Origin: an uncultured Prevotellaceae bacterium
GTDB lineage: Bacteria > Bacteroidota > Bacteroidia > Bacteroidales > Bacteroidaceae
Length of the DNA: 64,000 nucleotides
NCBI GenBank assembly: GCA_900314655.1
Contig: OMWC01000011.1
Location: 95,455-159,454, forward strand
Direction of reading: 5' to 3'
The position numbers and the translations under genes are program-made. The notes under the pieces were generated by a model. The model saw only the letters and a list, made by a program, of their open reading frames with translations, did no database searches and was not told the origin of the DNA. Positions 37,131 through 45,049 of this stretch are shown one piece after another. Each line of letters opens with the position of its first letter. Positions within the stretch are counted from its first letter, which is position 1.

Positions 37131-37203
37131 AGGCCCACCCCCTGCCCCTCCCACAGGGAGGGGAAAATAGAAAGCTTCCCCTCGGGGAGGTTTGGAGGGG
37201 GTA
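37131..37203. repeat. two CCCTCCC palindromes between lepB and the S26 gene
   Basis: GGCCCACCCCCTGCCCCTCC, loop, AGGGAGGGG at 37131-37164, and CTTCCCCTCGGGGAGG with TTTGGAGGGGG at 37175-37203. They fill nearly the whole intergenic gap. Confidence 0.85.
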
Positions 37204-37212
37204 TTAATTAAT

Positions 37213-37611
37213 ATGAAGAATGCGCTGAAGTTTATCTTGGCGCTGACAGTTATGTTGCTCGTGATGCTGGCTGTACGTGCCTGGGCATTCACTATCTATC
37301 ACGTTACTACCTCCGACTTTCACCCTGAAGTGCGGAAAGGCGACCGTATGATAGTGAACCGTTTGGGATGTACCTACGATAAAGGAGAATATATCGTGTT
37401 TGGCAATGAAGATGCTTTTATCGGCAAGGTGAAGGCCGTGCCAGGCGACACGGTAAATATCACAGGTAAAGATTATCTCTTGCCTACCCGTTGTCCGCTA
37501 TGTGGCAGCAAAGAGCACCGCTACTATATGGTTTCCGTAGGAAAGCAGCAGACGCTAATCCATCAGGCCGACATCATCGGGGCTGCCTATCGGGTGTGGC
37601 CGGTTAGGTAA
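37213..37611 (+). CDS. short S26 (signal peptidase I-like) protein
   Basis: A 132-residue second signal-peptidase homologue directly after lepB. It has one membrane segment (ALKFILALTVMLLVMLAVRAWAF, near the N-terminus), then TSDFHPEVRKGDRMIVNR in place of the usual SMxPTL-GD box, and GKVKAVPGDTV, which keeps the lysine region. The C-terminal GDNR box is missing; a cysteine pair RCPLCG is present instead. The residue around the catalytic serine is unusual (SDFHP), so activity is uncertain. The start is at 37213, since earlier residues are repeat-encoded. Confidence 0.75.
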   Translation: MKNALKFILALTVMLLVMLAVRAWAFTIYHVTTSDFHPEVRKGDRMIVNRLGCTYDKGEYIVFGNEDAFIGKVKAVPGDTVNITGKDYLLPTRCPLCGSKEHRYYMVSVGKQQTLIHQADIIGAAYRVWPVR

Positions 37612-37646
37612 AGCCCACCCCTAACCCCTCCCGAAGGGAGGGGAAA
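37612..37646. repeat. CCCTCCC palindrome between S26 gene and wbqC
   Basis: AGCCCACCCCTAACCCCTCC, loop GAA, GGGAGGGG directly after the stop. Confidence 0.85.
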
Positions 37647-37691
37647 TGAAAATTAAAGGTTAAGGTTATCGTTAACGTTATCGTTAAAAAC

Positions 37692-38327
37692 ATGAAGGCT
37701 ATCCTTGCTACGACATATTTTGGACCGGTGCAGTGGTATCAGAAACTGAACCGTTTCGGCAGTGTGCTGATAGAACAGCATGAGCATTTCCTGAAACAGA
37801 CTTTCCGCAACCGTTGCATCATTGCTACCACGCAAGGGGTGCAGGCGCTGACGGTGCCGGTGGAAAAGACCCCCTCCAACCTCCCCGAGGGGAGGCTCAT
37901 CAAGGATGTTCGCATTAGCAATCACGGCAAGTGGCGCTCGGAACATTGGAATGCGCTGCAGAGCGCCTATGGCGAGAGTCCTTTCTTCGAATACTATGAG
38001 GATGATATCCGCCCGTTTTTTGAAGACCGCTGGGAATATCTCTTCGATTTCAATATGGCTATCACCGAGAAAATGTGCGAACTGCTCGACATCCATCCCC
38101 ATATCACCCTCACAGAATCCTATCAGAACTCCCTCCCCTTTGGGGAGGGCAGGGGAGGGGCTCTTGATTTCCGCACCATTATTCATCCCAAGCATCCGCA
38201 GCCCGATCCAGATTTCAATCCCAAACCCTACTATCAAGTATATCAAGAAAGGTTCGGCTTTCAGCCAAACCTTTCTGTTCTTGACCTCCTTTTTAATATG
38301 GGCAATGAAGCAGTGTTATATCTTTAG
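37692..38327 (+). CDS. WbqC-like family protein
   Basis: A 211-residue WbqC-family protein. It begins with the characteristic TTYFGPVQWYQKLNRFG and has ISNHGKWRSEHWNALQSAY and PFFEYYEDDIRPFF. WbqC proteins occur in surface polysaccharide clusters and in this Bacteroidales dapB-lepB operon; their reaction is not established. Two loops (about 57-70 TPSNLPEGR and 144-157 NSLPFGEGRGG) are encoded by in-frame palindromic repeats. Its end overlaps the convergent STAS gene by 4 bp. Confidence 0.85.
   Translation: MKAILATTYFGPVQWYQKLNRFGSVLIEQHEHFLKQTFRNRCIIATTQGVQALTVPVEKTPSNLPEGRLIKDVRISNHGKWRSEHWNALQSAYGESPFFEYYEDDIRPFFEDRWEYLFDFNMAITEKMCELLDIHPHITLTESYQNSLPFGEGRGGALDFRTIIHPKHPQPDPDFNPKPYYQVYQERFGFQPNLSVLDLLFNMGNEAVLYL
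37866..37896. repeat. CCTCCCC palindrome inside wbqC, first copy
   Basis: AGACCCCCTCCAACCTCCCC, loop, GGGGAGG; in frame, encodes TPSNLPEGR. Confidence 0.8.
38129..38160. repeat. CCTCCCC palindrome inside wbqC, second copy
   Basis: CTCCCTCCCCTTTGGGGAGG and GCAGGGGAGGGG; in frame, encodes NSLPFGEGRGG. Confidence 0.85.
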
Positions 38328-38626
38328 CGGATATCAAACAGCTTGAAGAAACCCGTCAGCGTGAATACCTTCCGGATTTCATCGTTGATGTTCTTAATCA
38401 CCAGCGAACCACCGTCGGCTGCAACCTGTTTGCGTAATGAGAGCAGGAGCCGCAGTCCGGAACTGCTGATATAGTCTAACTGCGAGCAGTCAATCTCAAT
38501 GGCGCGGCTGGCCTGCTGCATCAGAGGTTTCATTTCCTGGCCTAACTGCTCGGCCGTGGCCGTGTCGATATATCCCGAGAGGAATCCGGTCAGGATACCA
38601 TCGTTTTCCTTGATTTCCAAATACAT
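38324..38626 (-). CDS. STAS-domain anti-sigma factor antagonist-like protein
   Basis: A 100-residue single STAS domain like SpoIIAA/RsbV. The conserved LDYISSSGLRLL motif (about 50-60) contains the serine (S55/S56) that kinase phosphorylation would target. It is the last gene of a minus unit with a phosphatase/kinase fusion and a transporter, so it is the likely substrate of both catalytic domains. Bacteroidetes are not known to have sigma-B, so the downstream target is open. Confidence 0.85.
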   Translation of the reverse strand: MYLEIKENDGILTGFLSGYIDTATAEQLGQEMKPLMQQASRAIEIDCSQLDYISSSGLRLLLSLRKQVAADGGSLVIKNINDEIRKVFTLTGFFKLFDIR

Positions 38627-38650
38627 ATTATTCTTATTTTAAGTTTACTC

Positions 38651-38683
38651 AATTTCTCATTCTCTCATTTTCTCATTTTCTCC
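38651..38683. repeat. TCTCATT simple repeat
   Basis: ATTTCTCATTCTCTCATTTT-type run in the gap between the transporter and STAS genes. Confidence 0.6.
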
Positions 38684-38685
38684 AT

Positions 38686-40485
38686 TTAATTCAGAGGCGA
38701 GATGGGCCATATCATATTCACAATCAGCAGATTGGCTATCCAGATAATGATGTTCATCGGGATGCCCACCTTGGCAAAATCGGTGAAACGATAGCCACCC
38801 GGTCCGTAAACGAGCATGTGGGTAGGAGAGCCAATAGGCGTGGCAAAGCTGGAACTGACGGAAATCATCAGCGCCACACAGAACGGGAACGGGTCGTAGC
38901 CCATGCTGACGGCTGCATTATAGACAATGGGATAGAACATGGCACCCGTGGCTGTGTTGGAGATAAACTCCGTGATAAACGTTCCCACCAGGCAGATGGC
39001 TGCCATGATGACAAGCGGGTTGTTGCCGCAAACGTTCAGGATGCCGTTAGCCATCATCTGTGCCAGACCGGTCTTCTCGATGGCAGTGCCCAGCACCACC
39101 GAACCGGCAAACACCATCAGGATGTTCCAGTTGATGGACTTCATGGCCTGGTCAACCGAGCAGCACTGGCAGAGCACCATGACGAGCGCAGCGAGAAAGG
39201 CTGCCTGCAGCAAAGTCATCACGCCCAAAGACGACAGAGCAATCATGGCCACCATGATGAGCGACGACACGAGCGTCTTCTTGCCGATGTTGGGCAGTTC
39301 GGACGATTCGAAGAACTGCAGTTGTTTTCTGACATCACTGCTCAGATTGTTCATCTGGGGCGGACACTCCACCAAGACGGTGTCGCCTGCCTGCAACTTG
39401 ATTTCGCGGGGACTCTGCGCGATTCGTTCGCCCCGGCGGCTCACGGCAACAAGGGTAAGCTTGTCGGTCGTCTCATAGCCCGTCTCGCTCCAGAGCTTGC
39501 CGATGACCTTGCTCCCGAATCCTATGGAAGCCGTCTTGAGCGTGCGATTTTTGTCCATTTCATCGATACTGAACACGTGGTGGTCTGCATTGACAAGACC
39601 GTGCGACTTCTTCAGTTCGATGATGTCATTGATCTGGCCGGAATAGACAAGACGGTCTCCACCAAGAATGAACTCATCGGCCGGGACAGGAGATATGACC
39701 TCCTTGTCGAAACGCACAATCTCGATGAGCTGGCCACCCTTCACTTCGTTGAGTCCGGCCTCTTCGATGGTTTCGCCTACATGCTGGCAGTCTGTGGGCA
39801 CGAGCAGTTCCACGGTGTAGTCGCCCGTAGATTCGAATCCCTCTTCAGGAGCCTTGCGGTCGGGCAGCAGGCGCCTCATGGCAATCATCGAAAGGATGCC
39901 GACGCACATGCAGAACAGTCCGGGCACCAGCGGCGTGAGCACGTTCATGGCTTTTCCCGTCTGTTCGGCATACATTCCCGAGATAATCATGTTGGGTGGT
40001 GTTCCGATGAGCGTGCAGATACCGCCCATGCCCGAGGCATAGCTCAGCGGGATAAGCAGTTTCGACGGAGTGATGTTGAGTTTCTTTCCCCACATCTTTA
40101 CTACATTGACAAAGAGTGCCACCACCGTGGTGTTGTTCAGAAACGAGGAGAGCACGGCCACGGGAACCATCAGGCGCACGATGGCCTTAGGGTAGGATCC
40201 GGGCGTGCCCAGCAGGTGTTTGGTGATCCACTGGAGGACACCCGTATGTACAAGTCCGGCAATGACAATGAACAAGGCACCGATGACCACCACCGACGAG
40301 CTGCTGAAGCCTGAGAGTGCTTCCTTCGTGTCGAGCACGCCCGTCACCAACAGAATGGCGATGGCACCGAGGAAAGCCGATTCTGCCGGCACTTTCGTGA
40401 AAATAAGTACGGCAAACATACCCAGCACGGTCACAATCGTGATCCATGCGTAGAGGCTGAGTCCAAGAAAAATGATACTTTCCAT
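38686..40485 (-). CDS. SLC13/CitMHS-type anion transporter with TrkA-C domains
   Basis: A 599-residue inner-membrane transporter of the ArsB/NhaD/SLC13 superfamily. The N-terminal half has hydrophobic hairpins and SFLNNTTVVALFV and SYASGMGGICTLIGTPPNMI; the C-terminal half repeats the pattern (EFISNTATGAMFYPIV, SSSFATPIGSPTHMLVYGPGG). The central part (about 215-380) holds two TrkA-C-like cytoplasmic domains that often bind nucleotides. Proteins of this plan move dicarboxylates, sulfate or similar anions. It lies 5 bp after the phosphatase/kinase gene, inside a partner-switching module. Confidence 0.85.
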   Translation of the reverse strand: MESIIFLGLSLYAWITIVTVLGMFAVLIFTKVPAESAFLGAIAILLVTGVLDTKEALSGFSSSSVVVIGALFIVIAGLVHTGVLQWITKHLLGTPGSYPKAIVRLMVPVAVLSSFLNNTTVVALFVNVVKMWGKKLNITPSKLLIPLSYASGMGGICTLIGTPPNMIISGMYAEQTGKAMNVLTPLVPGLFCMCVGILSMIAMRRLLPDRKAPEEGFESTGDYTVELLVPTDCQHVGETIEEAGLNEVKGGQLIEIVRFDKEVISPVPADEFILGGDRLVYSGQINDIIELKKSHGLVNADHHVFSIDEMDKNRTLKTASIGFGSKVIGKLWSETGYETTDKLTLVAVSRRGERIAQSPREIKLQAGDTVLVECPPQMNNLSSDVRKQLQFFESSELPNIGKKTLVSSLIMVAMIALSSLGVMTLLQAAFLAALVMVLCQCCSVDQAMKSINWNILMVFAGSVVLGTAIEKTGLAQMMANGILNVCGNNPLVIMAAICLVGTFITEFISNTATGAMFYPIVYNAAVSMGYDPFPFCVALMISVSSSFATPIGSPTHMLVYGPGGYRFTDFAKVGIPMNIIIWIANLLIVNMIWPISPLN

Positions 40486-40490
40486 AAGCG

Positions 40491-42533
40491 TTAGTTTGTA
40501 ATTTTTGTCATGATCAGTACGTTGCTGTCTGCTTCTCGCCGATACTCCATTTGGTCCATGATATTACGGATGAGATGGATGCCCAGCCCGCCAATCTGCC
40601 GTTCCTCCAGGCCGGAAATGGTGTCGGCCTCAGCCTGGGCTGTGGGGTTGAACGGTTTCCCTTTGTCTTTCAGGGTGAAGCGGATGGCTTTTGCTGAATC
40701 CGACGAGTCGGGAGCCGGGGCACTGGTGACGCTGAGTTCTATCTCGCCTGTCGCGTCATCGGGATAGGCGTAGTTGATGACGTTGACCACAGCTTCTTCA
40801 ACGGCCAGGTTCAGACTCAGCTGGACGTCGTCGGGGATGCTGAATTCCTTGCCGGCTCCCTCCATGAACTGCCTCAGTTTGGTCACCTCACTCAGTTTGT
40901 TGGTCAGGACAATGGTCCGCTTGGGGGCCTGCTTGCCGATACAGAGGATGGTCAGGTCGTCGCTTTGCTGGGCGCCGTCGGCAAACTCCTTCACTTTCTC
41001 ATTCAGCGTATTCACGATTTCGCGGGAAGAAACTCCGCTCAGATGCTGCATGATGCCGATGAGCCGATCCTCGCCAAAATGGTTTCGTTGCCGGTCTTCG
41101 GCCTCGGTGAGACCGTCGGTATAAACCAGCAGTTTGGTTCCCACGTGAAAATCCATGCTGTCGCCCTCGAAGTCGAATCGCTCCATGATGCCCAGCGGGA
41201 TGTTGTTTTCGGTCTCTAACAGGCTGCAACTGCCGTCGGGGAGTATGAGCAGCGGCTGGTTGTGGCCGGCGTTGCAGTATCCCAGCTTGTTGGTTTTCAG
41301 GTCGAGCACTCCGATAAAGGCCGTGATAAACATACTCGACTCGTTGTTCTCGGCCAGCGTGCGCCCCATGGCTTCTGCTATCTCGTGAGCAGAATTGATG
41401 TGGTGGCGGCAGGCAATGCGGAACACTCTCATCGTCATGGCCATATAGAGGGCGGCCGGAATACCTTTTCCCGACACGTCGCCCACGATGAAGCAGAGTT
41501 TGTCGTGGTAGAGATAATAGTCGTAGAGATCGCCGCCCACTTCCTTGGCAGGCAGCAGCGAGGCATGGATGTCGATGTCGGAACGGTCGGGCAGCGGCTG
41601 ATGGGTCTTGGGCATCATGCTGTGCTGGATATTGTTGGCAATGCTCAGCTCGTTCTTGATACGCTCATTGTTGGCCGTTGTCCTGGTGAGTTCGGCAATG
41701 TGATGGCGGAGCGACTTCTGCATGTGTACGAACGACTGGCGCAGTTGCCACATCTCGTCCTTCACGCTCAGTTCGGGCACCTCGGCATGCAGGTTGCCCC
41801 TCGCTATTTCGCTGGTTGAGGCTGTCAGCGTCTCCAGTGGTTTTGTGATTCGCCTGATGGCAATGACGCACAAGACGAACATCAGCAGCACACCCAACAC
41901 CACCGCTATGCCGGCAAACCAGAGAATGCTGGACAACGAAGAAAAGACATCCAGCCGCGAACAGACCAGTGCTACTGACCAGTCGGTAGACTGCAACGGA
42001 CGATAGACCGCCATCGAATATTCTTTTCCTTTCAGAATCTCCATCATTCCCTTCTCCCTGTTCAGCATCTTGCGCCCCAGCGAGTCGAGGTCAGGATCCT
42101 CTGTCGTCACCGCCCTTTGAAAGATGGTTGGCATCCGGGCTGCGGTGGCAGAATCTTTGCCATAGACGGTCAGTCTGGAATCAGGATGCAACAGATAGTG
42201 GCCGGAGGAGTCAAGCAGAATGCAAAAAGAATGTTTATAGGGCTTGATATTCCGGATGATCTGCATCACGGAATCTTGCTTTTCGGTTTCTGAAAGCGTC
42301 GTATCTCCTACCAGCAGTTTTTCTGCTTCGCAGATTTGCTCGGTGAGCTGCAGCTCTGCAAGCATCATCGTTTCATGCTTCACCTGGTCTTCCTGGAAAT
42401 AGACATATACCAGCAGACCCGCAACAAACACCCCGATGGCTACGCCCAAAACAGACAAACTCAGCCTGACTCCAATGGAATGCCACGGAGAGATACCAGC
42501 ATACAACTGTCTGTCATCGAAATTATCATTCAT
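40491..42533 (-). CDS. membrane SpoIIE/RsbU-type phosphatase fused to an RsbW-like ATPase
   Basis: A 680-residue sensor. A membrane helix (about 22-48) is followed by a periplasmic cache-like sensor, a second helix (about 205-228) and a HAMP domain (RRITKPLETLTASTSEIARGN). The PP2C phosphatase domain has EVGGDLYDYY, GDVSGKGIPAALYMAM and YTDGLTEAED, which carry metal-binding aspartates. The last 140 residues are a HATPase like anti-sigma kinases (NLAVEEAVVNVINYAYP, GGLGIHLIRNIMD). Phosphatase and kinase of a partner-switching circuit are thus one polypeptide; the STAS protein downstream is the expected substrate. Confidence 0.9.
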   Translation of the reverse strand: MNDNFDDRQLYAGISPWHSIGVRLSLSVLGVAIGVFVAGLLVYVYFQEDQVKHETMMLAELQLTEQICEAEKLLVGDTTLSETEKQDSVMQIIRNIKPYKHSFCILLDSSGHYLLHPDSRLTVYGKDSATAARMPTIFQRAVTTEDPDLDSLGRKMLNREKGMMEILKGKEYSMAVYRPLQSTDWSVALVCSRLDVFSSLSSILWFAGIAVVLGVLLMFVLCVIAIRRITKPLETLTASTSEIARGNLHAEVPELSVKDEMWQLRQSFVHMQKSLRHHIAELTRTTANNERIKNELSIANNIQHSMMPKTHQPLPDRSDIDIHASLLPAKEVGGDLYDYYLYHDKLCFIVGDVSGKGIPAALYMAMTMRVFRIACRHHINSAHEIAEAMGRTLAENNESSMFITAFIGVLDLKTNKLGYCNAGHNQPLLILPDGSCSLLETENNIPLGIMERFDFEGDSMDFHVGTKLLVYTDGLTEAEDRQRNHFGEDRLIGIMQHLSGVSSREIVNTLNEKVKEFADGAQQSDDLTILCIGKQAPKRTIVLTNKLSEVTKLRQFMEGAGKEFSIPDDVQLSLNLAVEEAVVNVINYAYPDDATGEIELSVTSAPAPDSSDSAKAIRFTLKDKGKPFNPTAQAEADTISGLEERQIGGLGIHLIRNIMDQMEYRREADSNVLIMTKITN

Positions 42534-42556
42534 AAGTTAGCCAAAAGGATTTTGTG

Positions 42557-42564
42557 CAAATATA
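42557..42564 (-). promoter_or_regulatory. possible -7 element for the partner-switching operon
   Basis: CAAATATA reads TATATTTG on the minus strand, 24 bp before the start at 42533. No clear -33 box. Confidence 0.45.
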
Positions 42565-42607
42565 CGAAAAAAAACTGCACGTAGTTCTTTTCTGGCCAAC
42601 TTTTTTA

Positions 42608-45049
42608 TTAGAATGTGTGTTTGCCGCTTCCTACGAACTTCCGTTCTCCGTTCATCTTCACGATTTCTGCATCGCAGCCCTCGGGAACTTCTACGGTAAT
42701 TCTCTCGCGGGTGGCATCCACCTTGACGATGCCTGTGGCTGCCATCGTGGAGGCTTTCACCCACTGGATATCGCCTACCAACTGCGGGGCAATCACCAGA
42801 TGGCGCATGCCGTGGGTGTCTTTCTGCTGACGGATGCCAGCAATGGTCTTGAACAGCCATTCGTCGGCCTGGCCCATCATGAAGTGATTCTGCGACGAAC
42901 CGTTTTCGGGCATCCACTGTTCGGTGAGCGTCGTAGCGCCAGCCTTCAGCTGATAGCCGTAGCCCGGGGCTTCGTCGTGATTGAGCATCTGGAAGAGCAG
43001 TTCGTTCTGACCGTTTTCTGCCAATACCTGGAACAGGTAGCGGTTACCTACATCGCCGGTGGTCAGGCGCGTGCCGTGACTTCTGATATCCTCGATGAGA
43101 TGACGCAAAACGGCATCTTTGTCAGGGCAGATGCCCAGAAACAGCGGCAGGGCATCAGAGCATTGACTTCCCGTTCCATAGTAGCAGGAGTCTGCATGAT
43201 AGAACATTTCATTGAACCGCCGGGTTACAAAACGAGCCATTTCATCGTATTTTGCGGCATCTTCCCGGAGTCCTTTCATGCGGGCGGCCTGAGCCACGTA
43301 GCGCAGATCCATCAGATAGTGGGCGGTGGCCACCAGCGGAATGGGGGTGTTCTTGGTGAAACCGCCGGGTTCCGTGCCACGTTGGTCGTACCAGTCGCCA
43401 AGGCCGTGGCTCACGATACCGTTGTCGGCCCTTGATGTCAGGTAGTCCACATAGCGTCGCATGGGCTCATAGTTGTCGGTGATGAGTGTGCTGTCACCGT
43501 ACTGGTCGTAATACATAAACGGCAGGATGATGAGCGTGGAGCCCCATTCGGGTGAATCGTCAAAGAGATTGCCGAAGGAAACATACTGCGGAGCGGTAGT
43601 TGGTACCATTCCGTCGGGCTTCTGGGTATCTACAATGTCCCGGATAATCTTTGGCACATAGGTGCGCAGGTCGTAGTTGTATAATAAAGAAGGACCGTTC
43701 AGATGGTCTTGTTCCAGCCAACCAAGTTTCTCGCGATGGGGACAGTCGGTGAGCACGGCTTGCATGTTTGAGCGTTCTGCACGCTCGATGAGCCGGTGGG
43801 TTTTGGTGAATAGTTCATTCGAACACTCGAAACTTGACACTTCCGGGGCTGAATTATACACAAAACAGCTCTGCAATTTATGCAGCACGGGCAGTCCGTC
43901 GGGATTGGGCTCACCTTCAAAGACAGCTCCTTCCACTTGTATATATCGGAAGCCGTAATAGGAAAATCTTGGGTGATGGGTGATGGGTGATGGGTGTTGG
44001 TGGTTACCTATCGTGTACTCATAGTAGTGTTGGCGACCGGTTTGGCGTTGGTCACAGGCTCCTTGAGGTGTGAGTTTTTCCGAAACGAGGAGCGTGATTT
44101 TCTGACCGGGCTTTCCGCTGACAGTGATTTCAGGGAAGCCGGCGAGATTCTGGCCCATATCACAAACGAAGGCTCCTTTCTGGATTGTTCGCTTTGTGGC
44201 TTTCGATGCTGCCTCGATGGAATCGGGCAAAATGTAGTTCCATGACTTCACATCGTAGCGCTCCATAATCTTTACGGGCGGAGCCGTCTGTAAGCGAAGC
44301 GTTCCTTTCGGACCTTCGGTAAAGACCACGGGCTGCCAGACCTTCCCCCCAAGGGGGGGTTCGAGGGGGGCTTCATAACTCTCGCCGCCATAGATGCTGT
44401 TGAATGTGATGGGCGACAGGCACCATTGCCACGATCCGTCGCTTTCCACAATCTGTTGTTTGCCGTTCCGATAGGTGATGAGCAGCCGCAGCAACAGTTG
44501 CGGCGGGCCGAAACTCTGCTGAAGTTTGCTATACCGCGAACCTCGCTGAACATTGAACATGCCGTTACCCAGCAGCGTCTCCATGCGGTTCACACCCTTG
44601 CGGAGAAAATCCGTAACATCATACCTATTATAATATACGGTCTTATCGTATTCGCTCCAAAGCGGGGCAAACTCACTGTCGCCAACTTTCTGTCCGTTAA
44701 TCGTCAGTTCGTAGTGGCCCAGTCCGCAAACATCCACCACAGCCTTGGCAATCTTCCCTTTGGCCTTGAAATCCTTTTTCACGATGATGGACCGGGCAGA
44801 AAGCGAATCCACTTCCTGCCATTTCAGTTTGAACGAGTCTTTCTTGAACACGGCATTGCTCCAGCGTCCTGTCGGAATCTTAGCCTCCTGCTTCGAAATT
44901 GCCCCAATCCATCGGGCATTTTCTATCTGTGCAGAAAGACTATTGAAATGGAACACAAAGACACAAAGGCACAAAGAAAGACAAGCCTTTGTAAATAGAC
45001 TTTGTGTCTTTGTGTCTTTGTGTTTCATTAAATCATTACGTAGCTTCAT
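42608..45049 (-). CDS. secreted GH78 alpha-L-rhamnosidase
   Basis: An 813-residue rhamnosidase for rhamnogalacturonan. Beta-sandwich domains come first (YELTINGQKVGDSEFAP, YDVTDFLRKGVNRMETLLGNGMF), then the alpha-toroid with TDCPHREKLGWLEQD, GDWYDQRG and a C-terminal beta-sandwich. The signal sequence MKHKDTKTQSLFTKACLSLC is written in an ACACAAAG repeat; the start may be 45049 or 45028. Two internal loops are also repeat-encoded: EPPLGGK near residue 228 and a HQHPSPITHHP run near 350. Last gene of the five-gene pectin operon, overlapping the previous gene by 4 bp. Confidence 0.9.
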   Translation of the reverse strand: MKLRNDLMKHKDTKTQSLFTKACLSLCLCVFVFHFNSLSAQIENARWIGAISKQEAKIPTGRWSNAVFKKDSFKLKWQEVDSLSARSIIVKKDFKAKGKIAKAVVDVCGLGHYELTINGQKVGDSEFAPLWSEYDKTVYYNRYDVTDFLRKGVNRMETLLGNGMFNVQRGSRYSKLQQSFGPPQLLLRLLITYRNGKQQIVESDGSWQWCLSPITFNSIYGGESYEAPLEPPLGGKVWQPVVFTEGPKGTLRLQTAPPVKIMERYDVKSWNYILPDSIEAASKATKRTIQKGAFVCDMGQNLAGFPEITVSGKPGQKITLLVSEKLTPQGACDQRQTGRQHYYEYTIGNHQHPSPITHHPRFSYYGFRYIQVEGAVFEGEPNPDGLPVLHKLQSCFVYNSAPEVSSFECSNELFTKTHRLIERAERSNMQAVLTDCPHREKLGWLEQDHLNGPSLLYNYDLRTYVPKIIRDIVDTQKPDGMVPTTAPQYVSFGNLFDDSPEWGSTLIILPFMYYDQYGDSTLITDNYEPMRRYVDYLTSRADNGIVSHGLGDWYDQRGTEPGGFTKNTPIPLVATAHYLMDLRYVAQAARMKGLREDAAKYDEMARFVTRRFNEMFYHADSCYYGTGSQCSDALPLFLGICPDKDAVLRHLIEDIRSHGTRLTTGDVGNRYLFQVLAENGQNELLFQMLNHDEAPGYGYQLKAGATTLTEQWMPENGSSQNHFMMGQADEWLFKTIAGIRQQKDTHGMRHLVIAPQLVGDIQWVKASTMAATGIVKVDATRERITVEVPEGCDAEIVKMNGERKFVGSGKHTF
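43971..44003. repeat. GGGTGAT heptamer repeat inside the GH78 gene
   Basis: About four units of GGGTGATGGGTGATGGGTGT; in frame and encoding HQHPSPITHHP. Confidence 0.8.
44341..44372. repeat. CCCCCC palindrome inside the GH78 gene
   Basis: CCTTCCCCCCAAGGGGGGGT followed by TCGAGGGGGGC; in frame, encodes EPPLGGK. Confidence 0.75.
44951..45026. repeat. ACACAAAG inverted repeat encoding a signal peptide
   Basis: ACACAAAGACACAAAGGCAC (from 44953) and CTTTGTGTCTTTGTGTCTTT (to about 45022) are inverted repeats around a short loop. They code for residues about 8-33 of GH78. Confidence 0.85.
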
